From Clostridia bacterium (lineage in GTDB: Bacteria; Bacillota; Clostridia; TANB77; CAG-508), in the NCBI GenBank assembly GCA_900759015.1, contig CAAEUE010000005.1, forward strand, positions 98,047-162,046: DNA of 64,000 nucleotides. Reading direction: 5' to 3'. The stretch's first letter is position 1; the number at the start of each line of letters is the position of its first letter. Under the pieces are notes generated by a model. The model was not told the DNA's origin, searched no databases, and was given only the letters and a program-made list of their open reading frames with translations. Below are positions 28,787 through 38,156 of this stretch, in pieces. The position numbers and the translations under genes are program-made.

Positions 28787-29284
28787 ATGCAAGGAGAATC
28801 AAAAGCAAGAAGAAATTATTTAAGTTGGGATGAATATTTTATGGCAATAGCAAAATTATCTGCTATGAGAAGTAAAGATCCAAACACTCAAGTAGGAGCT
28901 TGTATAGTCAGTAACGATAATAGGATATTATCAATAGGTTACAATGGAGCACCAAATGGATTTAATGATGAAAGATTTCCGTGGGGAAGAGAAGGTAAAC
29001 CATTAGAAACTAAATATTTATATGTAGTACATGCAGAAAGAAATGCAATATTAAATTATAGAGGTTCAAGAAAAGATTTAGAAAATTCAAAAATATATGT
29101 TGATTTATTTCCTTGCAATGAATGTGCTAAGGAAATTATTCAGGCAGGAATAAAAGAAGTAATATATTTATCAGACAAATATGCAAATACAGATGAAACA
29201 ATTGCATCTAAAATGTTATTAGATTCTTGCAATGTTAAATATAGAAAGATTGAATTAGACAAAGAGATTGTAATAAACTTGTAA
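28787..29284 (+). CDS. dCMP deaminase (ComEB-type cytidine/deoxycytidylate deaminase)
   Basis: 165-residue zinc deaminase that turns dCMP into dUMP for thymidylate synthesis. The zinc site is His82-Ala-Glu84 and Cys110-x2-Cys113 (PCNEC). The N-terminal DEYFMAIAKLSAMRSKDPNTQVG is typical of dCMP deaminases. TAGGAGG precedes the ATG. It is a monocistronic unit after the tRNA-Gly cluster. Confidence 0.9.
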   Translation: MQGESKARRNYLSWDEYFMAIAKLSAMRSKDPNTQVGACIVSNDNRILSIGYNGAPNGFNDERFPWGREGKPLETKYLYVVHAERNAILNYRGSRKDLENSKIYVDLFPCNECAKEIIQAGIKEVIYLSDKYANTDETIASKMLLDSCNVKYRKIELDKEIVINL

Positions 29285-29359
29285 TTAAAAAGAAAAAAAT
29301 ATGTTACATAAAAAAATAATGCTATATGTTATCATATAAAATATAGGGGGAAACTAACA

Positions 29360-31486
29360 ATGAAGAATAAAATCAGATTTATATCTGTACTAATAGCATT
29401 AGTATTAATTTTAAATATTAGTAGTAGTGTATTTGCAGTAAATGATACAGGAAAATCAGAACTAATATTAACTTTGTCAGAAGATTTTAAAAATTGGAAT
29501 AATTTATCAGATGAAGAGAAAAGTAAAGTAATTATGCCAATAGCATCAGCTAATAATCTTACAGAGAAGGATGAAAATAGTGCTAATTCATTTTTTTATG
29601 GTATTCAAAATTTTTTTACAAAAGCTTCAATTCCAAGCGAATATAATTTAACAGAAGATATTAATATTCCGGTAAAGCATCAAGGATCTACAGGAGAGTG
29701 CTGGGCATTTTCTATGACCAGTGTTTTAGAATCTTATTTAGCTTTATCGCAACCTGGTGAAGTTATACCAAGATATTCTGCAAGACATATGGATTATGCT
29801 ACTTCGAAAACATTTTTAGATGGAATAAATACTAAGGGATATAATAGAGAAGTTGGTAGTGGAGGAAATTCAGGAGTTGCGTTAGGTTATCTTACAAACG
29901 GTACAGGTGCTGTACTAGAAAAAGATATGCCTTTTGAAGATAATGAGGATAAAATAAATTTATCAGAAATCCAAAATAAACAACCAGATATTAGGGTAAC
30001 AGATGCAAAAATATTTCCAAGTATAAATAAATATATAGATGAAGAAGGAAATGTAACATATAGAAATGATTCAAATCAAGAATATACAGAAGAAGAGGTT
30101 TCATTGTTAAGAAATGAAATAAAACAATATATTATGCAATATGGAGCTTTAGCTACTAATACTGTTGCAAATAATAAGGATTATTATTCAAATCCAGAAG
30201 ATCCAATGCATTCTGCAGCATATTTCTGTGATAACAATTTTTATAGTGTAGATCATGCTATAACAATAATAGGTTGGGATGATAATTATTCTGTAGATAA
30301 TTTTAATCCTGAAAATAAACCTAAAAATCCAGGAGCATATATTTGTTTAAATTCATATGGAACAGAAAGTTTTGCAGATGGATATACATATGTTTCTTAT
30401 GATGATGTGAATGTAGAAAAAGATTTAACAGGAATAATGGGAACTGAAAAAATTTCCGATGACAAAACAATTTATCAAAATGATTTTTATGGTGCAACTA
30501 TATATTTAAATGTTAATCCACAAGGTTCTGTAGGAATGGCCAATGTGTTCTCAAAAGAGGGAAAAGAAGATGAATATATAGATCAAATACAAGTTGCTGC
30601 TAGTGGTAATGTTACAGCAGAGGTATATATTAATCCATCAGATGCAAGTTTAGAGAATTCTAAAATGCAAAAAGTTGAAGTTGATTCTTCAAGTTTAGAT
30701 GGTTCATATAATACATTAAAATTAAAAAATCCAGTAAAAATAACAGGTAATAAATTTGCTGTTGCAGTAAAATTAAGTGCGAATGAAAGTTTTATGATAG
30801 GAATAGAATGTAATTATGCAGATAGCGGGTTAATGGAATCACCAGCAATTACTGATCCTATAACAGCAAATCCTGGAGAAAGTTATATATCTTTAAATAG
30901 TTTACAATCTTGGGATGATTTTACAGAACTAAAACTTAGTGATGGGACAACTTTTGAGCAATCAAACCTATGCGTTAAAGCTATAACGACAAAAAATGTT
31001 TCAAGTGAGCCAGAACAACCAAATACTAATACTAATAACAATAATCAAAATACAAATACAAACACTAATAATAATAACCAAAACACAAATACAAATACTG
31101 ATAACAACAACCAAAACACAAATACAAACACTAATAACAATAACCAAAACACAAATACAAATACTGATAACAACAACCAAAATACAAATACAAATACCGA
31201 TAACAACAATCAAAATACAAATACAAATACTGATAACAACAATCAAAATACAAATACAAACAACAATAATAACTCAAATTCTGGTGCTGGCACGACTAAT
31301 AGTAATAGCAACTCAAATAGTAATTCAGCATATTATTATAATGGAACAGTAGATAAAACATTAGCAGATGAACTTTTGCCTAAGACAGGAACTGATATGG
31401 CAAGATGGGTATTACCAATAGTTGTAGTTATATTTATTATTTCATATTTTAATTATAGAAGATATAGAGATATAAAAATTAAATAA
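29360..31486 (+). CDS. sortase-anchored papain-family (C1) surface protease
   Basis: 708-residue exported protein. An N-terminal signal peptide (about 1-27, ending VFA) is followed by a C1 peptidase domain with Cys114 (GECWAF), His299 (VDHAITIIGWD) and Asn331 (CLNSYGTES). A beta-rich domain follows (about 360-545), then a low-complexity Asn/Thr/Gln spacer (about 555-655) built from 11-residue repeats, and finally the sortase signal LPKTG (673-677), a membrane helix and a basic tail. So it is a wall-attached cysteine protease with a flexible stalk. Its substrate is unknown. The sortase is not in the window. GGGGGA lies before the ATG. Confidence 0.9.
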   Translation: MKNKIRFISVLIALVLILNISSSVFAVNDTGKSELILTLSEDFKNWNNLSDEEKSKVIMPIASANNLTEKDENSANSFFYGIQNFFTKASIPSEYNLTEDINIPVKHQGSTGECWAFSMTSVLESYLALSQPGEVIPRYSARHMDYATSKTFLDGINTKGYNREVGSGGNSGVALGYLTNGTGAVLEKDMPFEDNEDKINLSEIQNKQPDIRVTDAKIFPSINKYIDEEGNVTYRNDSNQEYTEEEVSLLRNEIKQYIMQYGALATNTVANNKDYYSNPEDPMHSAAYFCDNNFYSVDHAITIIGWDDNYSVDNFNPENKPKNPGAYICLNSYGTESFADGYTYVSYDDVNVEKDLTGIMGTEKISDDKTIYQNDFYGATIYLNVNPQGSVGMANVFSKEGKEDEYIDQIQVAASGNVTAEVYINPSDASLENSKMQKVEVDSSSLDGSYNTLKLKNPVKITGNKFAVAVKLSANESFMIGIECNYADSGLMESPAITDPITANPGESYISLNSLQSWDDFTELKLSDGTTFEQSNLCVKAITTKNVSSEPEQPNTNTNNNNQNTNTNTNNNNQNTNTNTDNNNQNTNTNTNNNNQNTNTNTDNNNQNTNTNTDNNNQNTNTNTDNNNQNTNTNNNNNSNSGAGTTNSNSNSNSNSAYYYNGTVDKTLADELLPKTGTDMARWVLPIVVVIFIISYFNYRRYRDIKIK
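31022..31275 (+). repeat. 33-bp tandem repeats encoding the Asn/Thr stalk
   Basis: Six consecutive 33-bp units from 31046 to 31243, with partial units on both sides, each encoding QNTNTNT(D/N)NNN. Units differ only at synonymous or Asp/Asn positions. Copy number is probably variable. Confidence 0.9.
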
Positions 31487-31498
31487 AGAAGAAATAGG

Positions 31499-31532
31499 GG
31501 GCAATAAGTTGATTATATCTTATTGCCCATTT
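31499..31532 (+). terminator. hairpin after surface protease
   Basis: 10-bp perfect stem (31499-31508 with 31519-31528), 10-base loop, only a short T stretch after it. Confidence 0.65.
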
Positions 31533-31575
31533 GTACATAACTCTAATAAAATTTTTTAGTCTGAAAGGAGAAAGT

Positions 31576-32397
31576 ATGGAGAATAATTTAGAGGATATAG
31601 CCAAAAAAATAAGAATTAATACTGTAAAAGAGGTGTATTATGCTAAATCAGGACATCCAGGAGGGTCTTTATCTATAGCAGATATATTAGCAGTACTTTA
31701 TTTTAAAGAGATGAAAATAGATCCTAAAAATCCAAGAGATGAAAACAGAGATAGATTTGTATTATCTAAAGGTCATTGTTCGCCAGCTCTATATGCTACT
31801 TTAGCATTAAAAGGATTTTTTAGTATAGAAGAATTGAAAAATTTTAGAAATATAAATTCTATTCTTCAAGGACATCCAGATATGAAGAAAATACCAGGAG
31901 TTGATATGTCTACAGGCTCATTAGGACAGGGACTATCAGCTGCAAATGGAATGGCAATGGCAGGAAAATTAGATAAAAAGGATTACAGAGTTTATGCAAT
32001 ATTAGGTGACGGAGAAATAGAAGAAGGACAAGTATGGGAAGCTGCAATGGCTTCAGCAAGATATAAATTAGATAATTTATGTATTTTTATAGATAATAAT
32101 AATCTACAAATTGATGGAAGTATAGACAAAATAATAAATCCATATCCAATTGATAAAAAATTTGAAAGTTTTGGATTTTATGTAATAAAAATTGATGGTA
32201 ATGACACTAAAGAAATAGAAGAAGCATTAGACAAGGCAAAAGAAGTAAAAGGAAAACCTACAGCAATTATAGCCAAAACAATAAAAGGTAAAGGAGTTTC
32301 TTTTATGGAAGATAATGTTGGATGGCATGGAAAAGCGCCAAACGAAGAAGAATATAAAATAGCATTAAAAGAGTTAGGAGGCGAAGCTGATGAATAG
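31576..32397 (+). CDS. transketolase, N-terminal subunit
   Basis: 273-residue first half of a split transketolase, binding the diphosphate of thiamine diphosphate. Seen are [44 protein letters not shown] and [14 protein letters not shown] with downstream [16 protein letters not shown] lies 7 bases before the ATG at 31576; the longer frame from 31531 overlaps a hairpin. The second half starts inside its last 8 bases. Split transketolases are common in Clostridia and archaea. Together they serve the non-oxidative pentose phosphate pathway. Confidence 0.93.
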   Translation: MENNLEDIAKKIRINTVKEVYYAKSGHPGGSLSIADILAVLYFKEMKIDPKNPRDENRDRFVLSKGHCSPALYATLALKGFFSIEELKNFRNINSILQGHPDMKKIPGVDMSTGSLGQGLSAANGMAMAGKLDKKDYRVYAILGDGEIEEGQVWEAAMASARYKLDNLCIFIDNNNLQIDGSIDKIINPYPIDKKFESFGFYVIKIDGNDTKEIEEALDKAKEVKGKPTAIIAKTIKGKGVSFMEDNVGWHGKAPNEEEYKIALKELGGEADE

Positions 32398-33322
32398 TAA
32401 CGAGAAAAAGGCAACAAGACAAAGCTATGGTGAGGAGTTAGCAAATTTAGGAGAAAAAAATAAAAAAGTTGTTGTATTAGATGCTGATTTATCAGCTGCA
32501 ACCAAAACTAGCATTTTTGCAAAAAAATTTCCAGACAGATTCTTTGATATGGGGATAGCAGAGCAAAATATGATAGGAACTGCAGCTGGACTTGCTACAT
32601 GCGGTAAAATTCCATTTGCAAGTACATTTGCTATGTTTGCTGCTGGAAGGGCATATGACCAGATAAGAAATAGTATTTGTTATCCTAATTTAAATGTAAA
32701 AATTTGTGCAACTCATGCTGGAATAACCGTTGGAGAAGATGGAGCAACACATCAAATGATAGAAGATATATCTCTAATGAGAACAATTCCAAACATGACA
32801 GTTATGTGTACATCAGATGATACACAAACAAGATGGGCAGTAAATGAAATTTCTAAATTTGAAGGTCCGGTATATTTAAGGTTATGTAGATTAGCAACAC
32901 CAAAAATCTATGAAAATGAAAAATTTGAAATCGGAAAGGGAATTCAAATAGGTGGTGGAACAGATGCCACAATAATAGCTACAGGAGTTGTTGTATCAGA
33001 AGCTATAGAGGCAATGGAAGAATTAAGAGAGAAGGGGATAAATATAAGAGTAATAGATATGCACACAATAAAACCTATAGACAAGGACATTATTGTAAAA
33101 GCAGCAAAAGAAACAAAGAAAATTATAACTATAGAAGATCATAGCATAATAGGAGGATTGGGCTCAGCTGTATGCGAGGTATTATCAGAAAATTATCCTA
33201 CTAAAGTGTATAGAATGGGAATAAAAGATGAATTCGGAAAGTCAGGAAAAGCCGAAGATTTGTTAAAATATTTCAAAATTGATAAAAACGCTATAATAGA
33301 GGCAGTTACGTCAAATGACTAA
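32390..33322 (+). CDS. transketolase, C-terminal subunit
   Basis: 310-residue second half of the split transketolase: pyrimidine-binding domain ([58 protein letters not shown]) and the C-terminal transketolase domain ([25 protein letters not shown]). The ATG overlaps the stop of the first half (8-base overlap) behind TTAGGAGG, so the two subunits are coupled in translation. The same domain order as DXS is seen, but it lacks the DXS N-terminal region. A 97-base interval with a promoter follows. Confidence 0.93.
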   Translation: MNSNEKKATRQSYGEELANLGEKNKKVVVLDADLSAATKTSIFAKKFPDRFFDMGIAEQNMIGTAAGLATCGKIPFASTFAMFAAGRAYDQIRNSICYPNLNVKICATHAGITVGEDGATHQMIEDISLMRTIPNMTVMCTSDDTQTRWAVNEISKFEGPVYLRLCRLATPKIYENEKFEIGKGIQIGGGTDATIIATGVVVSEAIEAMEELREKGINIRVIDMHTIKPIDKDIIVKAAKETKKIITIEDHSIIGGLGSAVCEVLSENYPTKVYRMGIKDEFGKSGKAEDLLKYFKIDKNAIIEAVTSND

Positions 33323-33343
33323 TGTAAATTTTTATGTACCCTA

Positions 33344-33372
33344 TTGCAATAAATCGTATTTATTGTTATTAT
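33344..33372 (+). promoter_or_regulatory. promoter of ftsE operon
   Basis: TTGCAA, 17-base spacer, TATTAT, about 48 bases before the ftsE start. Confidence 0.65.
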
Positions 33373-33419
33373 ATCTTGTAGATATAAACAAAAATATATC
33401 GAATTAAGGAGCAATTAAG

Positions 33420-34100
33420 ATGATAGAATTTAGAAATGTTTGCAAAAAATATGAAACAGGAACAGAGGCAGTAAAAAATGCAAATTTCATTATAGAAAAA
33501 GGAGAATTTGCTTTCCTTGTAGGAGCTTCTGGTTCAGGAAAATCAACATTAATTAAATTAATTTTAAAAGAAGAAGAACCTACATCAGGAAATATTATAA
33601 TAAATGGAAAAGATACTACATTTTTAAAACCAAACAGAATTCCATACTTAAGAAGAAGTATGGGAGTTGTGTTTCAAGACTTCAGATTATTACCAGACAA
33701 AACTGTTTATGAAAATGTAGCTTTTGCTATGTATATTGTAAAAGCTACACCAAGACACATTAGAAGACAAGTACCAATGGTATTATCATTGGTTGGATTA
33801 AGTGCAAAAGCTAAAATGTATCCAAACGAATTATCAGGAGGAGAGCAACAAAGAGTAGCACTTGCTAGAGCTTTAGTTAATAATCCTTCAATGTTAATTG
33901 CTGACGAGCCTACAGGAAACTTAGACCCAGATACAGCTTGGGATATTATGACTCTTTTAAATGATATTAATTTAAGAGGAACAACAGTAGTTGTTGCAAC
34001 TCATGCAAAAGATATTGTAGACCAAATGAATAAAAGAGTTATTCATATTCGTAAAGGCTCTATAGTAAAAGATGATGAAAAAGGTGGGTATGAATTGTGA
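33420..34100 (+). CDS. ftsE: cell division ATP-binding protein FtsE
   Basis: 226-residue ATPase of the FtsEX complex, which gates peptidoglycan hydrolases at the septum or during elongation. Walker A is GASGSGKST (38-46), the signature LSGGEQQRVALARA, and Walker B MLIADEPTGNLDP. Its length is that of FtsE. TAAGGAG precedes the ATG. It overlaps ftsX by 4 bases, and two coiled-coil M23 hydrolases follow in the same direction, fitting the FtsEX-PcsB/EnvC type of module. Confidence 0.94.
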   Translation: MIEFRNVCKKYETGTEAVKNANFIIEKGEFAFLVGASGSGKSTLIKLILKEEEPTSGNIIINGKDTTFLKPNRIPYLRRSMGVVFQDFRLLPDKTVYENVAFAMYIVKATPRHIRRQVPMVLSLVGLSAKAKMYPNELSGGEQQRVALARALVNNPSMLIADEPTGNLDPDTAWDIMTLLNDINLRGTTVVVATHAKDIVDQMNKRVIHIRKGSIVKDDEKGGYEL

Positions 34101-35017
34101 GATATAATGTTATAACTTATCTATTAGGAGAAGGAATAAGAAACGTTTTTAAAAATAAAAAATCAACAAGTGCTTCAATAATTATAATGAGTCTTACAAT
34201 GTTAATATTTGGAGTGTTTTTTGTAATAACCCAAAATATTAACAGTATAATGAGACAAATAGAGAGTGAACAAGGAATAGAAGTATTTTTATATGATATT
34301 TCAGAAGATCAAACAAAAGCAGTTGAAGATTATATCAGAAATATTGATGGGGTAAACACAGTAGAATACAAATCAAAGGAAGATGCTTTAAATCAATTAA
34401 AAAGTCAATTTAAAGATAGGGAAGAATTATTAGCAGGTTATGAGGAAAACAATATATTCCCTGCATCTTATGTTGTAACATTAACTGATTTAACTAAAAG
34501 TAGTGAAGTAATCCAAAAAATATGGGATTATGATAATGATAAATCTGACACCGAAAAAGTAATTAAAAATATTACAAGCAAAGATGAAACTGTTACAACT
34601 TTAATTAATCTAGCAAACGGAATAAGAATTATAACAGGAGTAATACTTGCAATATTAATTATAATTTCAATATTTATAATATCAAATACAATCAAACTTA
34701 CAGTACATGCAAGAAGAAAAGAAATTTCAATAATGAAATATGTAGGTGCAACAAATAGTTTTATAAGATGGCCTTTTATTGTAGAAGGTATAATAATTGG
34801 AATAATCTCTGGAGCAATATCAATAATTATTTTAGGAATAAATTATAATTTAATTGCAGGAAAAATATTAGAATCACAAGTTGTATCTGCAATGAGTATA
34901 AACCTATTAACTTTTGCAGATATGTTTGGACTAATCGTAATTGTTTATACAATATTAGGAGTTGGAATCGGTGTCTTAGGAAGTTGTATTTCTATGCGTA
35001 GATATTTAAAAGTATAG
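34097..35017 (+). CDS. ftsX: cell division permease FtsX
   Basis: 306-residue four-helix membrane protein, partner of FtsE. One helix lies near residues 27-48, an extracytoplasmic loop (about 50-180) with VNTVEYKSKEDAL follows, then three helices from about 185 to 300 with HARRKEISIMKYVGATNSFIRWPF. It starts with GTG overlapping the ftsE stop (GTGA) behind AAGGTGGG. The outer loop is where FtsX contacts its coiled-coil hydrolase, here probably one or both of the next two products. Confidence 0.93.
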   Translation: MRYNVITYLLGEGIRNVFKNKKSTSASIIIMSLTMLIFGVFFVITQNINSIMRQIESEQGIEVFLYDISEDQTKAVEDYIRNIDGVNTVEYKSKEDALNQLKSQFKDREELLAGYEENNIFPASYVVTLTDLTKSSEVIQKIWDYDNDKSDTEKVIKNITSKDETVTTLINLANGIRIITGVILAILIIISIFIISNTIKLTVHARRKEISIMKYVGATNSFIRWPFIVEGIIIGIISGAISIIILGINYNLIAGKILESQVVSAMSINLLTFADMFGLIVIVYTILGVGIGVLGSCISMRRYLKV

Positions 35018-35031
35018 AAAAGGAGTTTATT

Positions 35032-36192
35032 ATGAGAAGATTTCTAGTAATATTAATAATAATGTTATTGTTAATATCAACTTTAGGGGTTTCAACAATA
35101 TATGCATCAGATTTATCTAACTTACAAGAACAACAAACACAAGTACAAGCAAACCAAGATATGGCAACAACACAACTTCAAGCAGTTCAAGAAGAATTAA
35201 CTGCAAATTTACAGCAGATCCAAGAATTAAATAATAATATTACACAATATGAATCAGAAATAAATAATTATAATAATCAAATTGTAACCTTACAAGATGA
35301 TATTACCAAAACAGAAGAAGAGATTAAAAAAGCTGAAGAAAATTATAATACGCAGAAAAAACTATTAGATGATAGATTAATAACTATGTATGAAGCAGGT
35401 ACAACAGAATATTTAGATGTTGTATTAAGTTCAAAAACAATAACAGAATTTTTGTCTAACTATTATTTACTATCAATTTTAGCAGATTCTAATGTAGACT
35501 TTTTAGATACAATAGAAAAACAAAAACAAGTAATAGAAGATGAAAAGAAAAAATTAGAAGAACAAAAACAACAAATTGATACAGCAAAGGAAGAAAAAGA
35601 GAAGGCATCTATAATATTGCAAAATACAAAAGTTATGAAAGATACTTATACATCTCAATTAACAGACCAAGAAAAACAAATACAGTCAGAAATAGATGCT
35701 TATCAAGCTCAATTGAATCAAATAGAAGCAGAGATCCAATCTATAACAGCAAATAGCTTAATAATTAATCCAAATTATATTGGAGGAGAAATGCTTTGGC
35801 CATTGCCTGGCTATACTAAATTAAGCTCAACATTTAAGATGAGAGTTCATCCTATAACTGGGGTATATAAATTACATACTGGAATAGATATACCTGCTCC
35901 TAAAGGAACTAATTTCCTTGCAGCAAATGACGGTGTAGTAGTAAAAGCCGAATACAATACTGCTTATGGAAATATGGTTATGATAGATCATGGAGGAGGA
36001 GTATCAACATTATATGCACATGGTAGTGAAATTAAAGTAACACTAGGACAAAATGTAAAAAAAGGAGATGTCGTTTTACTAGTAGGTGATACAGGATATG
36101 CAACTGGAGCACATGGACATTTCGAAGTTAGGATAAATGGAACTCCTGTAGATCCATTGCCATATGTAACAAACCAGAATGGAGTAAACTAA
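35032..36192 (+). CDS. EnvC/PcsB-like coiled-coil M23 peptidoglycan hydrolase
   Basis: 386-residue secreted protein. A signal peptide (about 1-25, ending IYA) is followed by a long Gln/Glu-rich coiled coil (about 28-240) and a LytM/M23 metallopeptidase domain. Zinc residues are seen in HTGID, YAHG and the HGH of AHGHFEV. The central coiled coil with EAGTTEYLDVVLSS is typical of FtsX-interacting hydrolase activators (PcsB/EnvC family). It lies 14 bases after ftsX, so regulation by FtsEX is likely. Whether the M23 domain cuts or only activates is not visible, but all metal ligands appear present. Confidence 0.9.
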   Translation: MRRFLVILIIMLLLISTLGVSTIYASDLSNLQEQQTQVQANQDMATTQLQAVQEELTANLQQIQELNNNITQYESEINNYNNQIVTLQDDITKTEEEIKKAEENYNTQKKLLDDRLITMYEAGTTEYLDVVLSSKTITEFLSNYYLLSILADSNVDFLDTIEKQKQVIEDEKKKLEEQKQQIDTAKEEKEKASIILQNTKVMKDTYTSQLTDQEKQIQSEIDAYQAQLNQIEAEIQSITANSLIINPNYIGGEMLWPLPGYTKLSSTFKMRVHPITGVYKLHTGIDIPAPKGTNFLAANDGVVVKAEYNTAYGNMVMIDHGGGVSTLYAHGSEIKVTLGQNVKKGDVVLLVGDTGYATGAHGHFEVRINGTPVDPLPYVTNQNGVN

Positions 36193-36216
36193 CTTATAAA
36201 TAACGGAGGATAAAAA

Positions 36217-37443
36217 ATGAAAAAAATATACTTAAAAGTTATATCAATATTAATTATGGCAACAATAATATTAAATACTGTATCAATATCGTATGCAGCT
36301 TCAAGTATTAGTAGTCAAAAAAATGAATTAAATAAAAAAATACAAGAAACAAAGGATAATTTAAATGAAGTAAATAGTCAAAAGGAAGAATCACAAAATA
36401 AAGTTAATGACTTATCTAGCAAAATAGATTCATATGAATCACAAATTAATTCATTAAAAAGTGAAATAGAAACAAAGACTAATGAAGTTCAAGAATTACA
36501 GAAAAAATTAGATGAATTAGAAGCAGAAAGAGAGAAAAATCAAAATTTACTAGATGAAAGATTAGTTACATTATATGAAGCAGGAGAAGTTTCATATTTA
36601 GATATGTTACTTTCTTCTACAGATTTAACAGAATTTATATCTAGTTATTATATGATAGAAACATTAACAGCAGCAGATAAAGAGTTGATTCAAAATTTAG
36701 AAAATGATAAGAAAGAAATAGCTGAAACTCAAGAAAAAGTAAATTCAAGTTTAAGCGAAATAGAGACAAAGAAAAGTGAATTAGAAAGTGTACAACAAGA
36801 ATTGAGCAAAGCAAAAAATGAAGAACAAACGAAAGTAGATGAATTAACAGAACAATCACACGATTTAGAAAGTGATGTAGAAGAATACGAGAAGAAAATG
36901 CAAGAACTTGATGCAAAAGAAAAAGCTCAAGAAGCAGCTTTGCAGAAAAAATATGAAGAAGCAAAGAAAAAAGCAGAACAAAATGCATCATCAGGAAGTT
37001 CAAGTTCAAGTTCTAGTTCAGGTAGCTCTTCATCATCTGGAAGTACAGTTAGTTCGAAAGGATTTATAAGACCAGTAAAAAGTGGAAGCATTACAGCTAC
37101 AATGTATTATTCTAGTGGAAAATATCACGGAGCTGTAGACTTTGGAGTATCAACAGGAACACCAGTTTATGCAGCAGCAGATGGAATTGTAGTTACATCT
37201 ACTTGGGGTGGTTCAGATAGTTATGGTTATTACATAAAAATTAAACACTATAACGGATTATATACTTTATATGCCCATGGTTCATCATTAGTTGCAAAAG
37301 TAGGACAAGAAGTAAAACAAGGACAATTAATAATGTATTCAGGAAATACAGGAAATTCAACAGGACCTCATTTACATTTTGAGGTAAGAGTTTCACCAGG
37401 AGGATATAGCAATAGAGTTAATCCATTAAATTATTTACCATAG
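36217..37443 (+). CDS. second coiled-coil M23 peptidoglycan hydrolase
   Basis: 408-residue homolog of the preceding protein. Signal peptide (about 1-27, ending SYA), coiled coil (about 30-255) with the shared EAGEVSYLDMLLSS element, a Ser/Gly-rich linker (about 258-285), then an M23 domain with HGAVD, YAHG and HLHFEV. It starts 24 bases after its neighbour behind CGGAGG. The flexible Ser linker and different coiled coil suggest a distinct reach or timing. The two genes look like a tandem duplication that has diverged. A REP-like hairpin and a terminator follow. Confidence 0.9.
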   Translation: MKKIYLKVISILIMATIILNTVSISYAASSISSQKNELNKKIQETKDNLNEVNSQKEESQNKVNDLSSKIDSYESQINSLKSEIETKTNEVQELQKKLDELEAEREKNQNLLDERLVTLYEAGEVSYLDMLLSSTDLTEFISSYYMIETLTAADKELIQNLENDKKEIAETQEKVNSSLSEIETKKSELESVQQELSKAKNEEQTKVDELTEQSHDLESDVEEYEKKMQELDAKEKAQEAALQKKYEEAKKKAEQNASSGSSSSSSSSGSSSSSGSTVSSKGFIRPVKSGSITATMYYSSGKYHGAVDFGVSTGTPVYAAADGIVVTSTWGGSDSYGYYIKIKHYNGLYTLYAHGSSLVAKVGQEVKQGQLIMYSGNTGNSTGPHLHFEVRVSPGGYSNRVNPLNYLP

Positions 37444-37459
37444 TGAAATAGAGATTTGG

Positions 37460-37490
37460 AAGGGATTTGGGGACGGTCCTAAAAACCCTT
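37460..37490. repeat. REP-like hairpin, copy 1
   Basis: Imperfect hairpin with the core ATTTGGGGACGGTCCT (37465-37480), placed 16 bases after a stop codon. The identical 16-base core recurs at 38939-38954. It resembles the GGGGACGG palindromes often seen near REP-associated (RAYT) transposases. No transposase is in this window. Confidence 0.6.
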
Positions 37491-37511
37491 TTAATTAAGT
37501 TTAAACATAAA

Positions 37512-37547
37512 AACCGCTACATAAGAATAAAAACTTAAGTAGCGGTT
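37512..37547 (+). terminator. hairpin/terminator before lemA
   Basis: 14-base arms with one mismatch (37512-37525 with 37534-37547), loop AATAAAAA, weak T stretch. Confidence 0.65.
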
Positions 37548-37580
37548 ATATTAAATATTAAAGAACAAGGGGGATTTTGT

Positions 37581-38156
37581 ATGAAAAAATCAACAATAGC
37601 AATTATAGTAGTTGTTGTTATATTAATAGCAATAATTGCTGGTTTAGTGTCTAGTTATAACGGAGTAGTAAGTTTATCAGAAGAAGTTGATAATAAATTT
37701 GCTACAATAGATACTATGTTACAAAGAAGAGCAGATTTAATACCAAATTTAGTAAATACAGTAAAAGGGTATACAAACCAAGAACAAGCTGTTATAGATT
37801 CTGTAACAGATGCAAGAGCAAAATTAGCAGGAGCAAATTCTGTAGAGGAAAAAGCTAATGCTGACCAAGAATTGAGTACAGCGTTAAGTAATTTATTAGT
37901 AGTTGTAGAAAATTATCCAGATTTAAAATCATCACAAAACTTTATTAATTTATCAGACGAATTAGCTGGTACAGAAAATCGTATAGCAACAGCAAGAAAA
38001 GATTATAATGATGCTGTAAGAGAATATAATACAAAAATAAAAAGATTTCCTACAAATATAGTATCTGGAATGTTCGGATATGGTGAGAAAGAATACTTCC
38101 AAGCATCAGAAGGAAGCGAGGAGGTACCAACTGTTGACTTCAATACAGTACAATAA
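37581..38156 (+). CDS. lemA: LemA family protein
   Basis: 191-residue protein with one N-terminal membrane helix (about 5-25) and an outer helical domain with the LemA pattern YNGVVSLSEEVDNKFATIDTM, RRADLIPNLVNTVKGY and NRIATARKDYNDAVREYN. Its function is unknown in general. It is usually encoded with a TPM-domain protein, as here: the next gene overlaps its 3' end. AAGGGGG precedes the ATG. Confidence 0.92.
   Translation: MKKSTIAIIVVVVILIAIIAGLVSSYNGVVSLSEEVDNKFATIDTMLQRRADLIPNLVNTVKGYTNQEQAVIDSVTDARAKLAGANSVEEKANADQELSTALSNLLVVVENYPDLKSSQNFINLSDELAGTENRIATARKDYNDAVREYNTKIKRFPTNIVSGMFGYGEKEYFQASEGSEEVPTVDFNTVQ

Noticed and set aside
30996..31352. Frames in both directions across the Asn/Thr repeats
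   Set aside because: Low-complexity shadows of the protease stalk.
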